This document shows positions 49,601-61,296 of a stretch of DNA of 64,000 nucleotides, piece after piece. The stretch comes from Liolophura sinensis (lineage: Eukaryota; Mollusca; Polyplacophora; Chitonida; Chitonidae), in contig NC_088303.1 in assembly GCF_032854445.1 (NCBI RefSeq), positions 25,985,501 through 26,049,500 of the forward strand, in the 5' to 3' direction. Under the pieces are notes generated by a model. It was not told where the DNA came from and searched no databases. It worked only from the letters and a program-made list of their open reading frames with translations. The number at the start of each line of letters is the position of its first letter. Position 1 is the stretch's first letter. The translations under genes and the position numbers were made by a program.

Positions 49601-52600
49601 TTCTGTCATGCTGGAGTGACTCTTTGGGAGATGCTGTGAAGACATACTGGGGTGGATGTTTGGGTAATGCTGTGAAGACCATTTCTGTCATGCTGGATTG
49701 ACTGTTTGGGTGATGCTGTGAAGACCATTTCTGTCATGCTGGAGTGACTGGGAGATGCTGTGAAGACCAATTCTGTCATACTGGAGTGGACTGTTTGGGA
49801 GATACTGGAAGGACCATTTCTGTCATGCTGGAGTGACTGTTTGGGAGATGCTGTGAAGACCATTTCTCTCATACTGGGGTGGATGTTTGGGTAATGCTGT
49901 GAAGACCATTTCTGTCATGCTGGATTGACTGTTTGGGAGATGCTGTGAAGACCATTTCTATCATGCTGGATTGACTGTTTGGGAGATGCTGTGAAGACCA
50001 TTTCTGTCATGCTGGAGTGAATGTTTGGGAGATGCTGTGAAGACCATTTCTCTCATACTGGGGTGGATGTTTGGGTAATGCTGTGAAGACCATTTCTGTC
50101 ATGCTGGATTGACTGTTTGGGAGATGCTGTGAAGACCATTTCTATCGTGCTGGATTGACTGTTTGGGAGATGCTGTGAAGACCATTTCTGTCATGCTGGA
50201 GTGACTGTTTGGGAGATGCTGTGAAGACCATTTCTGTCATGCTGGATTGACTGTTTGGGAGATACTGTGAAGACCATTTCTGTCATGCTGGATTGACAGT
50301 TTGGGAGATGCTGTGAAGACCATTTCTCTCATACTGGGGTGGATGCTTGGGAGATGCTGAGAAGACCGTTTCTGTCATGCTGGAGTGACTGTTAGGGAGA
50401 TGCTGTGAAGACCATTTCTCTCATAGTGGAGTGACTGTTTGGAAGATGCTGTGAAGACCATTTCTCTCATGCTGGATTGACTGTTTGGGAGATGCTGTGA
50501 AGACCATTTCTCAAATACTGGGAGAATGTTTGGATGATGCTGTGAAGATCATTTCTGTCATGCTGGAGTGACTGTTTGGGAGATGCTGTGAAGACCATTT
50601 CTCTCATACTGGGGAGGATGTTTGGGAGATGCTGTGAAGACCATTTCTCTCATACTGGGATGGATGTTTGGGTGATGCTGTGAAGACAATTTCTGTCACA
50701 CTAGACTGACAGTTAGGGAGATGCTGTCATTGTCATACAATTCTGTCATACTGGGATGGATGTTTGGGTGATGCTGTGAACACAATTTCTGTCACACTGG
50801 ACTGACAGTTAGGGAGATGCTGTGGAGACCAGTTCTGTTAAATTGGGCAGAATGTTTGGGAGATGCTGTGAAGACAATTTCTCTCATACTGGGGTGGATG
50901 TTTGGGAGATGCTGTGAAGACCATTTCTGTCATGCTGGAGTGACTGTTTGGGAGATGCTGTGAAGACCATTTCTCTCATACTGGGGTGGATGTTTGGGAG
51001 ATGCTGTGAAGACCAATTCTGTCATACTGGGGTGGATGTTTGGGAGATACTGTGAAGACCATTTCTGTCATACTGGAGTGACTGTTTGGGAGATGCTGTG
51101 AAGACCATTTCTGTCATACTGGATTGACTGTTTGGGAGATGCTGTGAAGACCATTTCTGTCATAGTGGAGTGACTGTTTGGGAGAGGCTGTGAAGACCAT
51201 TTCTCTCATAGTGGAGTGACTGTTTGGGAGAGGCTGTGAAGACCATTTCTCTTATAGTGGAGTGACTGGGAGAGGCTGTGAAGACCATTTCTGTCATACT
51301 GGAGTGACTGTTTGGGAGATACTGTGAAGACCATTTCTGTCATGCTGGATTGACAGTTTGGGAGATGCTGTGAAGACCATTTCTCTCATACTGGGGTGGA
51401 TGCTTGGGAGATGCTGAGAAGACCGTTTCTGTCATGCTGGAGTGACTGTTAGGGAGATGCTGTGAAGACCATTTCTCTCATACTGGGGTGGATGTTTGGG
51501 AGATACTGTGAAGACCAATTCTGTCATACTGGGGTGGATGTTTGGGTGATGCTGTGAACACAATTTCTGTCACACTGGAGTGACTGTTAGGGAGATGCTG
51601 TGAAGACCGTTTCTGTTAAATTGGGCAGATTGTTTGGGAGATGCTGTGAAGAGCATTTCTCTCATACTGGAGTGACTGTTTGGAAGATGCTGTGAAGACC
51701 ATTTCTGTCATGCTGGATTGACTGTTTGGGAGATGCTGTGAAGACCATTTCTCAAATACTGGGGAGAATGTTTGGATGATGCTGTGAAGATCATTTCTGT
51801 CATGCTGGAGTGACTGTTTGGGAGATGCTGTGAAGACCATTTCTCTCATACTGGGGAGGATGTTTGGGAGATGCTGTGAAGACCATTTCTCTCATACTGG
51901 GATGGATGTTTGGGTGATGCTGTGAAGACAATTTCTGTCACACTAGACTGACAGTTAGGGAGATGCTGTCATTGTCATACAATTCTGTCATACTGGGATG
52001 GATGTTTGGGTGATGCTGTGAACACAATTTCTGTCACACTGGACTGACAGTTAGGGAGATGCTGTGAAGACCATTTCTGTTAAATTGGGCAGAATGTTTG
52101 GGAGATGCTGTGAAGACAATTTCTCTCATACTGGAGTGAATGTTTGGGAGATGCTGTGAAGACCATTTCTGTCATGCTCGAGTGACTGTTTGGGAGATGC
52201 TGTGAAGACCATTTCTCTCATACTGGGGTGGATGTTTGGGAGATGCTGTGAAGACCAATTCTGTCATACTGGGGTGGATGTTTGGGAGATGCTGTGAAGA
52301 CCATTTCTGTCATGCTGGAGTGACTGTTTGGGAGATGCTGTGAAGACCATTTCTGTCATACTGGAGTGACTGTTTGGGAGATACTGTGAAGACCATTTCT
52401 GTCATACTGGAGTGACTGGGAGATGCTGTGAAGACCAATTCTGTCATACTGGAGTGACTGTTTGGGAGATACTGTGAAGACCATTTCTGTCATGCTGGAT
52501 TGACTGTTTGGGAGATGCTGTGAAGACATACTGGGGTGGATGTTTGGGTAATGCTGTGAAGACCATTTCTGTCATGCTGGATTGACTGTTTGGGTGATGC

Positions 52601-53640
52601 TGTGAAGACCATTTATGTCATGCTGGAGTGACTGGGAGATGCTGTGAAGACCAATTCTGTCATACTGGAGTGACTGTTTGGGAGATACTGTGAAGACCAT
52701 TTCTGTCATGCTGGAGTGACTGTTTGGGAGATGCTGTGAAGACCATTTCTCTCATACTGGGGTGGATGTTTGGGTAATGCTGTGAAGACCATTTCTGTCA
52801 TGCTGGATTGACTGTTTGGGAGATGCTGTGAAGACCATTTCTATCATGCTGGATTGACTGTTTGGGAGATGCTGTGAAGACCATTTCTGTCATGCTGGAG
52901 TGACTGTTTGGGAGATGCTGTGAAGACCATTTCTGTCATGCTGGATTGACTGTTTGGGAGATACTGTGAAGACCATTTCTGTCATGCTGGATTGACAGTT
53001 TGGGAGATGCTGTGAAGACCATTTCTCTCATACTGGGGTGGATGCTTGGGAGATGCTGAGAAGACCGTTTCTGTCATGCTGGAGTGACTGTTAGGGAGAT
53101 GCTGTGAAGACCATTTCTCTCATACTGGGGTGGATGTTTGGGAGATACTGTGAAGACCATTTCTCTCATACTGGAGTGACTGGGAGATACTGTGAGGACC
53201 ATTTCTGTCATACTGGAGTGACTGGGAGAAGCTGTGAAGACCATTTCTCTCATACTGGAGTGACTGTTTGGGAGATGCTGTGAAGACCATTTCTGTCATA
53301 CTGGAGTGACTGGGAGATGCTGTGAAGAACATCTCTCTCATACTGAGGTGGATGTTTGGAAGATACTGTGAAGACCATGTCTCTCATACTGGAGTGCTGG
53401 GAGATACTGTGAAGATCATTTCTGACATGCTGGAGTGACTTTGGGAGATACTGTGAAGACCATTTCTCTCATACTGGGGTGGATGTTTGGGAGATACTGT
53501 GAAGACCATTTCTCTTATACTGGGGTGGATGTTTTGGAGATGCTGTACATGTCATTTCTGTCATGTTGGGCAGAGTGTTTGGGAGATGCTGTAGAGGTCA
53601 TTTCTGTCATACTGGGCTCAATGTTTGGGGAATGCTATAC
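46619..53640 (+). repeat. 46-bp satellite, about 7 kb, roughly 150 units with higher-order structure
   Basis: The unit is like 'gtttgggagatgctgtgaag' 'accatttctgtcatgctgga' 'gtgact'. Variants include a short unit lacking 'gtttggg', units with 'ttaaattgggcag', and a rare form 'gctgtcattgtcatacaatt'. The rare form recurs near 48110, 48935, 50715 and 51960, and the form 'gcttgggagatgctgagaag' near 50345, 51405 and 53045, showing block duplications of about 0.8-1.6 kb. It lies between PLEKHM2 and B3GALT6. No splice donor, ORF or promoter motif is repeated in an obvious way. Confidence 0.95.
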
Positions 53641-54862
53641 AGATAATTTCTATACAACTGGAAAGAATGGGGGAATTGCTGTACATATCATTTCTGTTAG
53701 GCTGGGCAGAATGGGGGAATTGCTGTACATATCATTTCTGTTAGGCTGGGCAGAATGGGGGAATTGCTGTACATATCATTTCTGTTAGGCTAGGCAGAAT
53801 GGGGGAATTGCTGTACATATCATTTCTGTTAGGCTGGGCAGAATGGGGGAATTGCTGTACATATCATTTCTGTTAGGCTGGGCAGAATGGGGGAATTGCT
53901 GTACATATCATTTCTGTTAGGCTGGGCAGAATGGGGGAATTGCTGTACGTATCATTTCTGTTAGGCTGGGCAGAATGGGGGAATTGCTGTACGTATCATT
54001 TCTGTTAGGCTAGGCAGAATGGGGGAATTGCTGTACATATCATTTCTGTTAGGCTGGGCAGAATGGAGGAATTGCTGTACATATCATTTCTGTTAGGCTG
54101 GGCAGAATGGGGGAATTGCTGTACATATCATTTCTGTTAGGCTGGGCAGAATGGGGGAATTGCTGTACATATCATTTCTGTTAGGCTGGGCAGAATGGGG
54201 GAATTGCTGTACATATCATTTCTGTTAGGCTGGGCAGAATGGGGGAATTGCTGTACATATCATTTCTGTTAGGCTGGGCAGAATGGGGGAATTGCTGTAC
54301 ATATCATTTCTGTTAGGCTGGGAAGAATGGGGGAATTGCTGTACATATCATTTCTGTTAGGCTAGGCAGAATGGGGGAATTGCTGTACATATCATTTCTG
54401 TTAGGCTAGGCAGAATGGGGGAATTGCTGTACATATCATTTCTGTTAGGCTGGGCAGAATGGAGGAATTGCTGTACATATCATTTCTGTTAGGCTGGGCA
54501 GAATGGGGGAATTGCTGTACATATCATTTCTGTTAGGCTGGGCAGAATGGGGGAATTGCTGTACATATCATTTCTGTTAGGCTGGGCAGAATGGGGGAAT
54601 TGCTGTACATATCATTTCTGTTAGGCTGGGCAGAATGGGGGAATTGCTGTACATATCATTTCTGTTAGGCTAGGCAGAATGGGGGAATTGCTGTACATAT
54701 CATTTCTGTTAGGCTGGGCAGAATGGGGGAATTGCTGTACATATCATTTCTGTTAGGCTGGGAAGAATGGGGGAATTGCTGTACATATCATTTCTGTTAG
54801 GCTAGGCAGAATGGGGGAATTGCTGTACATATCATTTCTGTTAGGCTAGGCAGAATGTTTAG
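53641..54862 (+). repeat. 44-bp satellite, about 27 nearly identical units
   Basis: The unit is like 'gaatgggggaattgctgtac' 'atatcatttctgttaggctg' 'ggca'. Units differ by only a few positions (ctagg for ctggg, gaatggagg, gggaag, acgtatc). The core 'gctgt......catttctgt' is shared with the 46-bp unit, and intermediate forms at 53520-53660 link them. The order of variants suggests duplication of blocks of about nine or ten units. Confidence 0.95.
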
Positions 54863-55451
54863 GAGAATGCTGTGCATATCTGTCATACTGAACAGAATGT
54901 TTGGGAGGTGCTATACAGGTCATTTCTGACACGAGGGTAGGATGTTTGGAAAATGTTGCAAACATTGTGATTTGTTGGTAGAGATTACCCATAATTGGAA
55001 ATGGGGATTGAGGGTAAGGGAAATGGGTTGTTATGTGTATGCCAGAAATGTATATATTTTTAGAAACTTACCATCACATGCCATGGGTCAACTACATCTA
55101 AATTTGTGAGACTGATTATGGCTTACCACAGAAAATATTCATACACGCCCCAGATGTTGTCAAGGTCATGTCTGCCCTGATGGGCAGAATGTATATGGAT
55201 ATGTTGTACTGATCACTTCTGTCATCCTGGGTATAGAACTGCTATGTTATATACAGCTTGTTTCTGTCATGCTCGACAAACTGTTACGCTTTTACTGTAC
55301 AGAACATTTCCATGATTCTATGTGGAAAATTTTAGTGCAGATCACTGATCTTGAAACATATCTTTAAAACTCACAACCATCTTTAGTAAGGTACAAAAAT
55401 ATTTTATTTCATGTAAAGGTAGAGTGTACATATACATTCCACTTATTTTGT
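54863..55451 (-). other. B3GALT6 3' flank
   Basis: A few decayed satellite copies run to about 54960, then unique AT-rich sequence up to the B3GALT6 stop codon. It probably contains the B3GALT6 3' UTR; 'tattttatttcatg' near 55398 is a possible minus-strand polyadenylation context, not a firm call. Confidence 0.4.
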
Positions 55452-56492
55452 TTAGGGAATTGTCGAGTCATTTCTGATACAACACAAGCTTGGTGGAGCA
55501 TTCCAGTTATACTGATAAGATAAATGTTTTCTCTCCTCTTTTCGACACAAAACCCCAATGTCTTTCAAGGTGTTAAATTTTTCTCTCATGTTAGCAGGTG
55601 ATTGTTTATGCAAAACAATGTACTTATTATTACATCCTCTGGATTCAAATTCGGTGTCAAACCTTGGGTCATGAACTCTTAGAATATCCAGTGGGCCCAA
55701 CCATGCCCCCACAGAAACATCCTCACTGTTAAACTGTTGTAAGAATTTTGAGTTTATGGTTATGTAATGGACCAAGTCTGCTGATAAGACGTACCCACCT
55801 CCACGAGCATATGGTAGATATCTATCACACAACACCCAGTCTTTTTCTTTCCATTTTCCGGAGTGTTTTACCCGAGCAGCACCATTAAAAAAGCCCCAAT
55901 AAAGTCTTTCTTTAGGCTGAAAGCGGAGCTCCTCCAGGAATGTATCCAAACGAACAAAGCTATCATCATCGACTTTTAACAAAAACTGAAAATCAACATT
56001 TTTATCTACCCACTGGAAGCTCTCTACAACTTTTGCTGTAAGCCCACCATAAGACTCTTCTACATTTTTCAAGAGCAGCAAATCATTATGTACAGAGTTC
56101 TCTCTTTCAACACCACGCAGATCATTTTTGTTTAATTTTTTAATTCCGATCAGAAATTTGACCATCACATCTTCGGGCATGTTGCTCAGCCAAGTCTCTC
56201 TGATAACGTCTCTTCTTTCCAAATTCTGTGGCCCTGACAGAACCATGATGATGACGGATGCTGCCTGAGACTTTTTGGCAGCAAAAATATGCTTTTTCCA
56301 GTAGGAATGACTTTTGACGAGTTCCAGATCCTCCTGGAAAATTCCATACGTCTTGTCCTCACAAGGCATGTTACAAAATGTCAAATACATCATAACACTG
56401 AAGCACAGAAAAATCCCACCAATCAAAATTGTTCCCGCATACTTGTTGAGACGGCGGTCAACTCCTGGGGGGAATCTCCCAGAATGCACCAT
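55452..56492 (-). CDS. B3GALT6: beta-1,3-galactosyltransferase 6 (galactosyltransferase II)
   Basis: B3GALT6 adds the second galactose of the GAG-protein linker tetrasaccharide in the Golgi, needed for heparan and chondroitin sulfate. It is a single 346-residue reading frame (human 329), intronless as in vertebrates. A short cytosolic N-terminus and a signal-anchor at about 19-40 (AGTILIGGIFLCFSVMMYLT) make it a type II membrane protein. GT31 motifs are RRDVIRETW (93-101), the DxD metal/UDP site KVDDDSF (173-179), YWGFFNGAARVK, ARGGGYVLSADLVHY (229-243), EDVSVGAWLGPLD (257-269) and HDPRFDTEFESRGCNNKY. The HDPRFDTE...SRGC segment and the APPSLCC tail are typical of B3GALT6 rather than other GT31 members. 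It lies head-to-head with UBE2J2. Confidence 0.96.
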   Translation of the reverse strand: MVHSGRFPPGVDRRLNKYAGTILIGGIFLCFSVMMYLTFCNMPCEDKTYGIFQEDLELVKSHSYWKKHIFAAKKSQAASVIIMVLSGPQNLERRDVIRETWLSNMPEDVMVKFLIGIKKLNKNDLRGVERENSVHNDLLLLKNVEESYGGLTAKVVESFQWVDKNVDFQFLLKVDDDSFVRLDTFLEELRFQPKERLYWGFFNGAARVKHSGKWKEKDWVLCDRYLPYARGGGYVLSADLVHYITINSKFLQQFNSEDVSVGAWLGPLDILRVHDPRFDTEFESRGCNNKYIVLHKQSPANMREKFNTLKDIGVLCRKEERKHLSYQYNWNAPPSLCCIRNDSTIP

Positions 56493-56904
56493 TTCTATTA
56501 TGTCCTAAGAGTCTCCTCGCCATCAAAGCATGTTCGTGCACTTGGTTTCACAGTTCTTTGCATAGTAGGCCTAATAAATGCAGTTCTGAAACACAAATGG
56601 TGGAATATACTTACAGGTATTATTAACACATTTTGGTAAGGTTTTTCTGTTAAGAATGACAAATGACACATCATACTGGCCATAACTTGTACTTTACTTT
56701 GCAAGTCATTTGACATTCAGGGCAAAAACAAAAACCCACTAACGAGCAGTAGGCTATATGCGAGATCAAAGATCAGTAAAAACTGTTCACAAGTATAGTG
56801 GGATTGTTTGTTTGTTTTTTTTTGTTTGTTTTTTTTAGAATTTTCTCAACCCAGTAAAACGCATTTGAAACTCTGGATTCTATGGTGGCCATACTGAGAC
56901 CAGT

Positions 56905-56965
56905 GACATCATTATGGTGGGAGGAAACCGCGCAAAGTTAAGCTAGGGGAAAACACAAGTGCGTG
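56905..56965 (-). mobile_element. SINE, family A, small remnant
   Basis: 'cattatggtgggaggaaacc' 'gcgcaaagttaagctagggg' 'aaaacac' resembles the complement of the family A mid-body. Confidence 0.5.
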
Positions 56966-57502
56966 CTGTTCTAGCAGTAGGCCTACTGTAAAGTATCACG
57001 ACGTGCATCGTGGATTAATTTTTTTTTTTCTTTATTTCTCCTATGTCATTTTCACGCAAAACTGTAGCCTGAAACTCATGGGTTCTACGCATAGCTTTTG
57101 TAGCGTTTTAGCAACTTCTTACCATGGCACCATTTTCATCACACAAAGTTGCAGCACACCACCTTCCTGCCAACCCGTAACTTCAGAACTCCATGTTTAC
57201 AACATAACTGGTGACGTCACGACAAATCGTGCACGGAAGTGGAACACAGGTACTTTCTGGACGTGTGTCAACTAAGACTGTCAAATTTAAGACGTAAGCG
57301 ACAGAGAAAGGAGTAATCAGGTATGCGTTTGTACTGATTGTTTTGTAAACCATTCAATATTTGGGTGTACCTTTATGTAGAGGGATGGACAGAGAAATTT
57401 TTCAAAATTGGGTTTGGTTGCAGGATGGTATTTTGTAACTTACAACAACAACAACTTGATCTGTGTTGAAGTCTTTTTTAAAACTCCATAAGCCGGTGTA
57501 AA

Positions 57503-57985
57503 GCTGAAAGTGCGTCCCCGCACCGTTCAATTTAGGCCAGTCGTTTCTACATCTGTGCTCTGCATGAAACATAAATACTGGGAAAGCCCACTACCTAATC
57601 ATATTTACCTCACATCGCCGCTGTTCCCAAAAAGAAACGAAACACTTCCCACTCACTCACCTGGACAGATCACCAGCCACCATGTTGTCATCATCACGAT
57701 TCATGAATCACCATATTCTGCGTGATTGTCATTTTTGCAGTTGATGCATTCTGTACTGTGAACGGAAGCTGATTTTTGTAAATGGCAACATGGTGGCCAG
57801 TGACCTGTTCAAGCGAGCGGGTAGGATGTATTTCTTTTCTGTTCAGGTGCAGCAGCGATGTGGGGAAAATATGATTTGGTAGCAGGCTTCCCCAGAGTTT
57901 CTGCTTCATGTGGAACACAGTTGCAATGAACCCTGGCCTATATTGAACAGTGCTTGGACAAACTTTCAGCTTTGAACTGGATAGC
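57503..57985. repeat. large imperfect inverted repeat, arms about 190 bp, loop about 95 bp
   Basis: The left arm is about 57503-57690 and the right arm about 57782-57985. Reading the right arm on the minus strand repeats the left arm: 'aaagctgaaagt', 'tgttcaat.taggccag', 'ctaccaaatcatatt', 'ccacatcgctgctg' and 'ccaccatgttg' (small changes between arms). Both arms are also open when translated in the same relative frame and give similar peptides, but I recognise no protein family. It could be a foldback transposon or an inverted duplication. Confidence 0.75.
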
Positions 57986-58201
57986 ATTTGGGACGATGGT
58001 ACATACGTTAGTTCAGTAACTGCTAGAGTATTTGTGGATAGCTGTCTACCTGTTGACAAGAACTGCATGCACTTTTAAGTTTCACAGAAGTACAGCATTG
58101 AACACCAATCAGTAAAATGAATCGAATAATTTTGATTAGTTGTTAGGCAACGGTTTAATAAAACTACATGATAATTTATATTTTGTTCATTAAGATTAAA
58201 G

Positions 58202-61200
58202 ATGTCTGCAAAGAGAGTAAACACGACAGCCACAGCCCGGCTAAAACAGGACTACATGAGAATTGCCCGTGACCCAGTCCCATATGTGACAGCGTTGCCT
58301 CTGCCCTCTAATATACTGGAATGGTAAGGACTTCAAATAAGCCTAAGTAAAGTATGAGGGCCTCCTTGGCTGAGTGGTTAATGTTGACAGCGCAGCAGAG
58401 TGACTGATGAGTATTTCACCAATGCTGTCTTTATCTCCAGTTGTACATGGGAAGGTTTGTCATCAACGTGCGAGTGGTCGTGGGTTTCCTCACTAACATC
58501 CCCTGTGTTTGGGATAGTGTTAGGTTACCCCCATCAGAGATATTTTTAAGGATGGCCTTAGGGTGTGCAAAATGGCATGGAAACTGCTGTCTGTGGTATT
58601 GGGAACATGGAGACCGTTCACTGGTTATGGGCCGTTGAGCTAATTTTAGTTATCTGAAGAAACTAAGTAGAAACTTTTGGCCACGCTAACTGGGAGTGCC
58701 CCTTTTGTGAATTCACACTTCACAGAGATGTGCATTAGCCAGGTTGTACTGAGGGATGTTGTGACATTGACATGTCTTCTCGTTCTGTTTCAGGCATTAC
58801 ATCGTGAATGGCCCAGAAGGTTCCCCCTATGAAGGTAAGACAAACAGGATATTTTATGACTTTCTTTGTTTTCTGCTGACATAGCTTTTATTACATAGGT
58901 CAGCTGAAACTGGGTTTCAGGAAATTATTATTGTTTAACACTGATTCATCAGAGACTCAAGATGCCATATCCACCAACCATCTGGTACACCAGGATGTCA
59001 CAGAGTTCATGAGAGGACTTGTGAAACTTGTAAATTATAAAAATGGTAAACAGTGAATGATAAAATCAATTTTTTTTTCTCTCTCTCTCTGTTAAGTATT
59101 ACTTAATATTACTTATATTTCACTATAAATATGTGACTACACCATCAGATCATTTGAAAAGAATGAAGTTTAGGGTTACTCTATATAAAATAAATGACTT
59201 CAAAGCTTGTGTAGTAGCTTATTATTTCTTTAACAAGGAAAAAAGACCATTCTGCAATCCAATCCTTTGATTTATGGTGACCGCAAAAGTGTACCCCACT
59301 ATCAAGACTCGGGGAAAAATACAATCCCCAAGAACAGCAGCAGATTGTTGCTGATAAAACTTGACTCGGAAAACACTTTGTATTTGACATTGTGTATGTA
59401 CATTGGTTAAGAGTAGTCGGAGCATACTTGGATTCACTTCCTGTTGCCATGTTCAAAGCAAAACTCAGCTGACATGATAATCTACTGTCATCTAGTTGTG
59501 TGTATGTACAGTTTTAGATTGCATTAATGTGATTGATCTATGGTTTTCAGGTGGCCTTTATCATGGGAAACTGGTGTTTCCCAGGGAATTCCCCTTCAAA
59601 CCTCCTAGCATTTATATGATCACACCAAATGGACGGTTTAAATGTAACACAAGGTGAGTGCTGTAGTTTTTGCTAAATGTTGCCATGTGTTTGAATCGTA
59701 ACTATTTAATACAGTATATATTATAATAAGATTTTAAGATTTATTTTAAAGATCTTTTGAAAGAACTTTGCTTGATCAAGATATTGTTGAGAAAACCAGT
59801 GTTACAGTTTTGCCTAAATTTACATAACTTGATCATTTCAAAACTTAATTGAATAGAAAGGATTTTGAAAATTTGTAAAACTTCAAGGTCTTTGCTCCAA
59901 GAATCCCTGGATATAACTTCAGTGATAGGTACATAATGTCATAATCCAGAGTATTTTATGCTTCATGTGACTGATTAACTTTCTTACATGGGTGGCCACC
60001 ACTATCCCCCTGCATGTAAACTACTGGAATACTTAACTTTTAGCATTAAACAAGACATATATTCTGTGGTTTTTCAGACTGTGTTTGTCAATCAGCGATT
60101 TTCACCCGGATACGTGGAACCCAGCCTGGTCTGTTTCCACCATCCTGACCGGACTCCTCAGCTTCATGGTAATGCACTTTGTTTCATTGTAAAATATCAA
60201 CCAGCTGTCTTTGTGGTTCATGAGGTGACACCAATTTTATTTTTGTGTTTTACAGGCAAGCTGACACTTAAATATCCAGTAAGAGAATAAATATAAAACT
60301 GAAAATCCACCTTTTTATTTTGATCGATCTTAAAGTTTTTTTTTTTTTTTATGATTTTCTTATTTTTCAAGGCCTTTCAGTTGTGAAAATATGTCTTCAA
60401 GAGGAAAAATTGCCAAGATTGTCCGCAGTTGAGGATTTTAAAATTTTTATTGTTAAGCTTTCCTCTGTCATTGAAATAATATTTATTCTGCTCATAAAAC
60501 AATAACTAAAGTTGGTGTGGCATAAAGATGAAGTGAAAAGCTTTCAATTTTAATACATTACAAATCCTAAATAATTAAAATGCTAACTATTTCAGGTCCA
60601 CTATTATGTCATTGTGCTCCAAAGGCAGATAAACCCTTGCACTATGAATAAACTCTCTTTTCGGTTTTGTAGTTTTTACATGTGGTCAAACACAGTGTAT
60701 GATTAAAAGAAAAAACACATACAAAGCAATAGAACTAAACAACATTGTCATTGCAAAGAGTTTACTGTGTTACAGAGCATTTTGAATACAATTGCATTTC
60801 AACTTTTAACCCTTCCTATTAAACTTGTCCTATAAAGGTGACGTAATATTGTCTGCAGATAATGATATCATATCTTAACTTTGGTTCCTAATTGGAGAAT
60901 TGGTATGATATTATAGTGTTATTGTGTGATAGCTTGTGGACACTGAGAAAGTGTTTTTGGGCTGTAGCATTATATCGTCAGGTTTGTCATTCACTTGACA
61001 AGGTAAGGTGGTAGCCCTTAGTCCTTGGACATTCTGATTGTGGTGTGGAAAAGCCTAGTCATTCAGCCATTGTTTATAATTATAAATATTTACTAGTATC
61101 TTTATTGTATTTCATTGCATACATTTGTATTCTGGCTAGTGACATACAAACAAACTAACAACTTATGGTGATTGAAATGCATCCAAAATTCAACTCCTTA

Positions 61201-61224
61201 AACTATTTATGTATGAAAAGACAT

Positions 61225-61296
<72 letters not shown>

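Larger units (their letters stand above)
56493..58201. promoter_or_regulatory. B3GALT6-UBE2J2 divergent intergenic region
   Basis: About 1.7 kb between two divergent start codons. It contains T-rich simple sequence (56815-56840), a degraded family A SINE piece (56910-56960), a more CpG-rich part (57000-57320) that could hold both promoters and a UBE2J2 untranslated first exon, and a large imperfect inverted repeat (57503-57985). The exon directly at the UBE2J2 ATG could be preceded by an acceptor ('aagattaaag'). Promoter function is inferred from orientation only. Confidence 0.35.

Noticed and set aside
46609-53788. Direct-repeat arrays resembling CRISPR
   Set aside because: Units are head-to-tail without unique spacers, in an intron-rich eukaryotic genome with no cas genes; this is ordinary satellite DNA.
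54863-55451. Extra exon of B3GALT6
   Set aside because: The single reading frame already covers the family from signal-anchor to the Cys-Cys tail, and B3GALT6 is intronless in vertebrates.
57003-57275. 90-codon ORF upstream of UBE2J2
   Set aside because: Begins in a T-rich tract, has no recognised domain and lies in the presumed promoter region.
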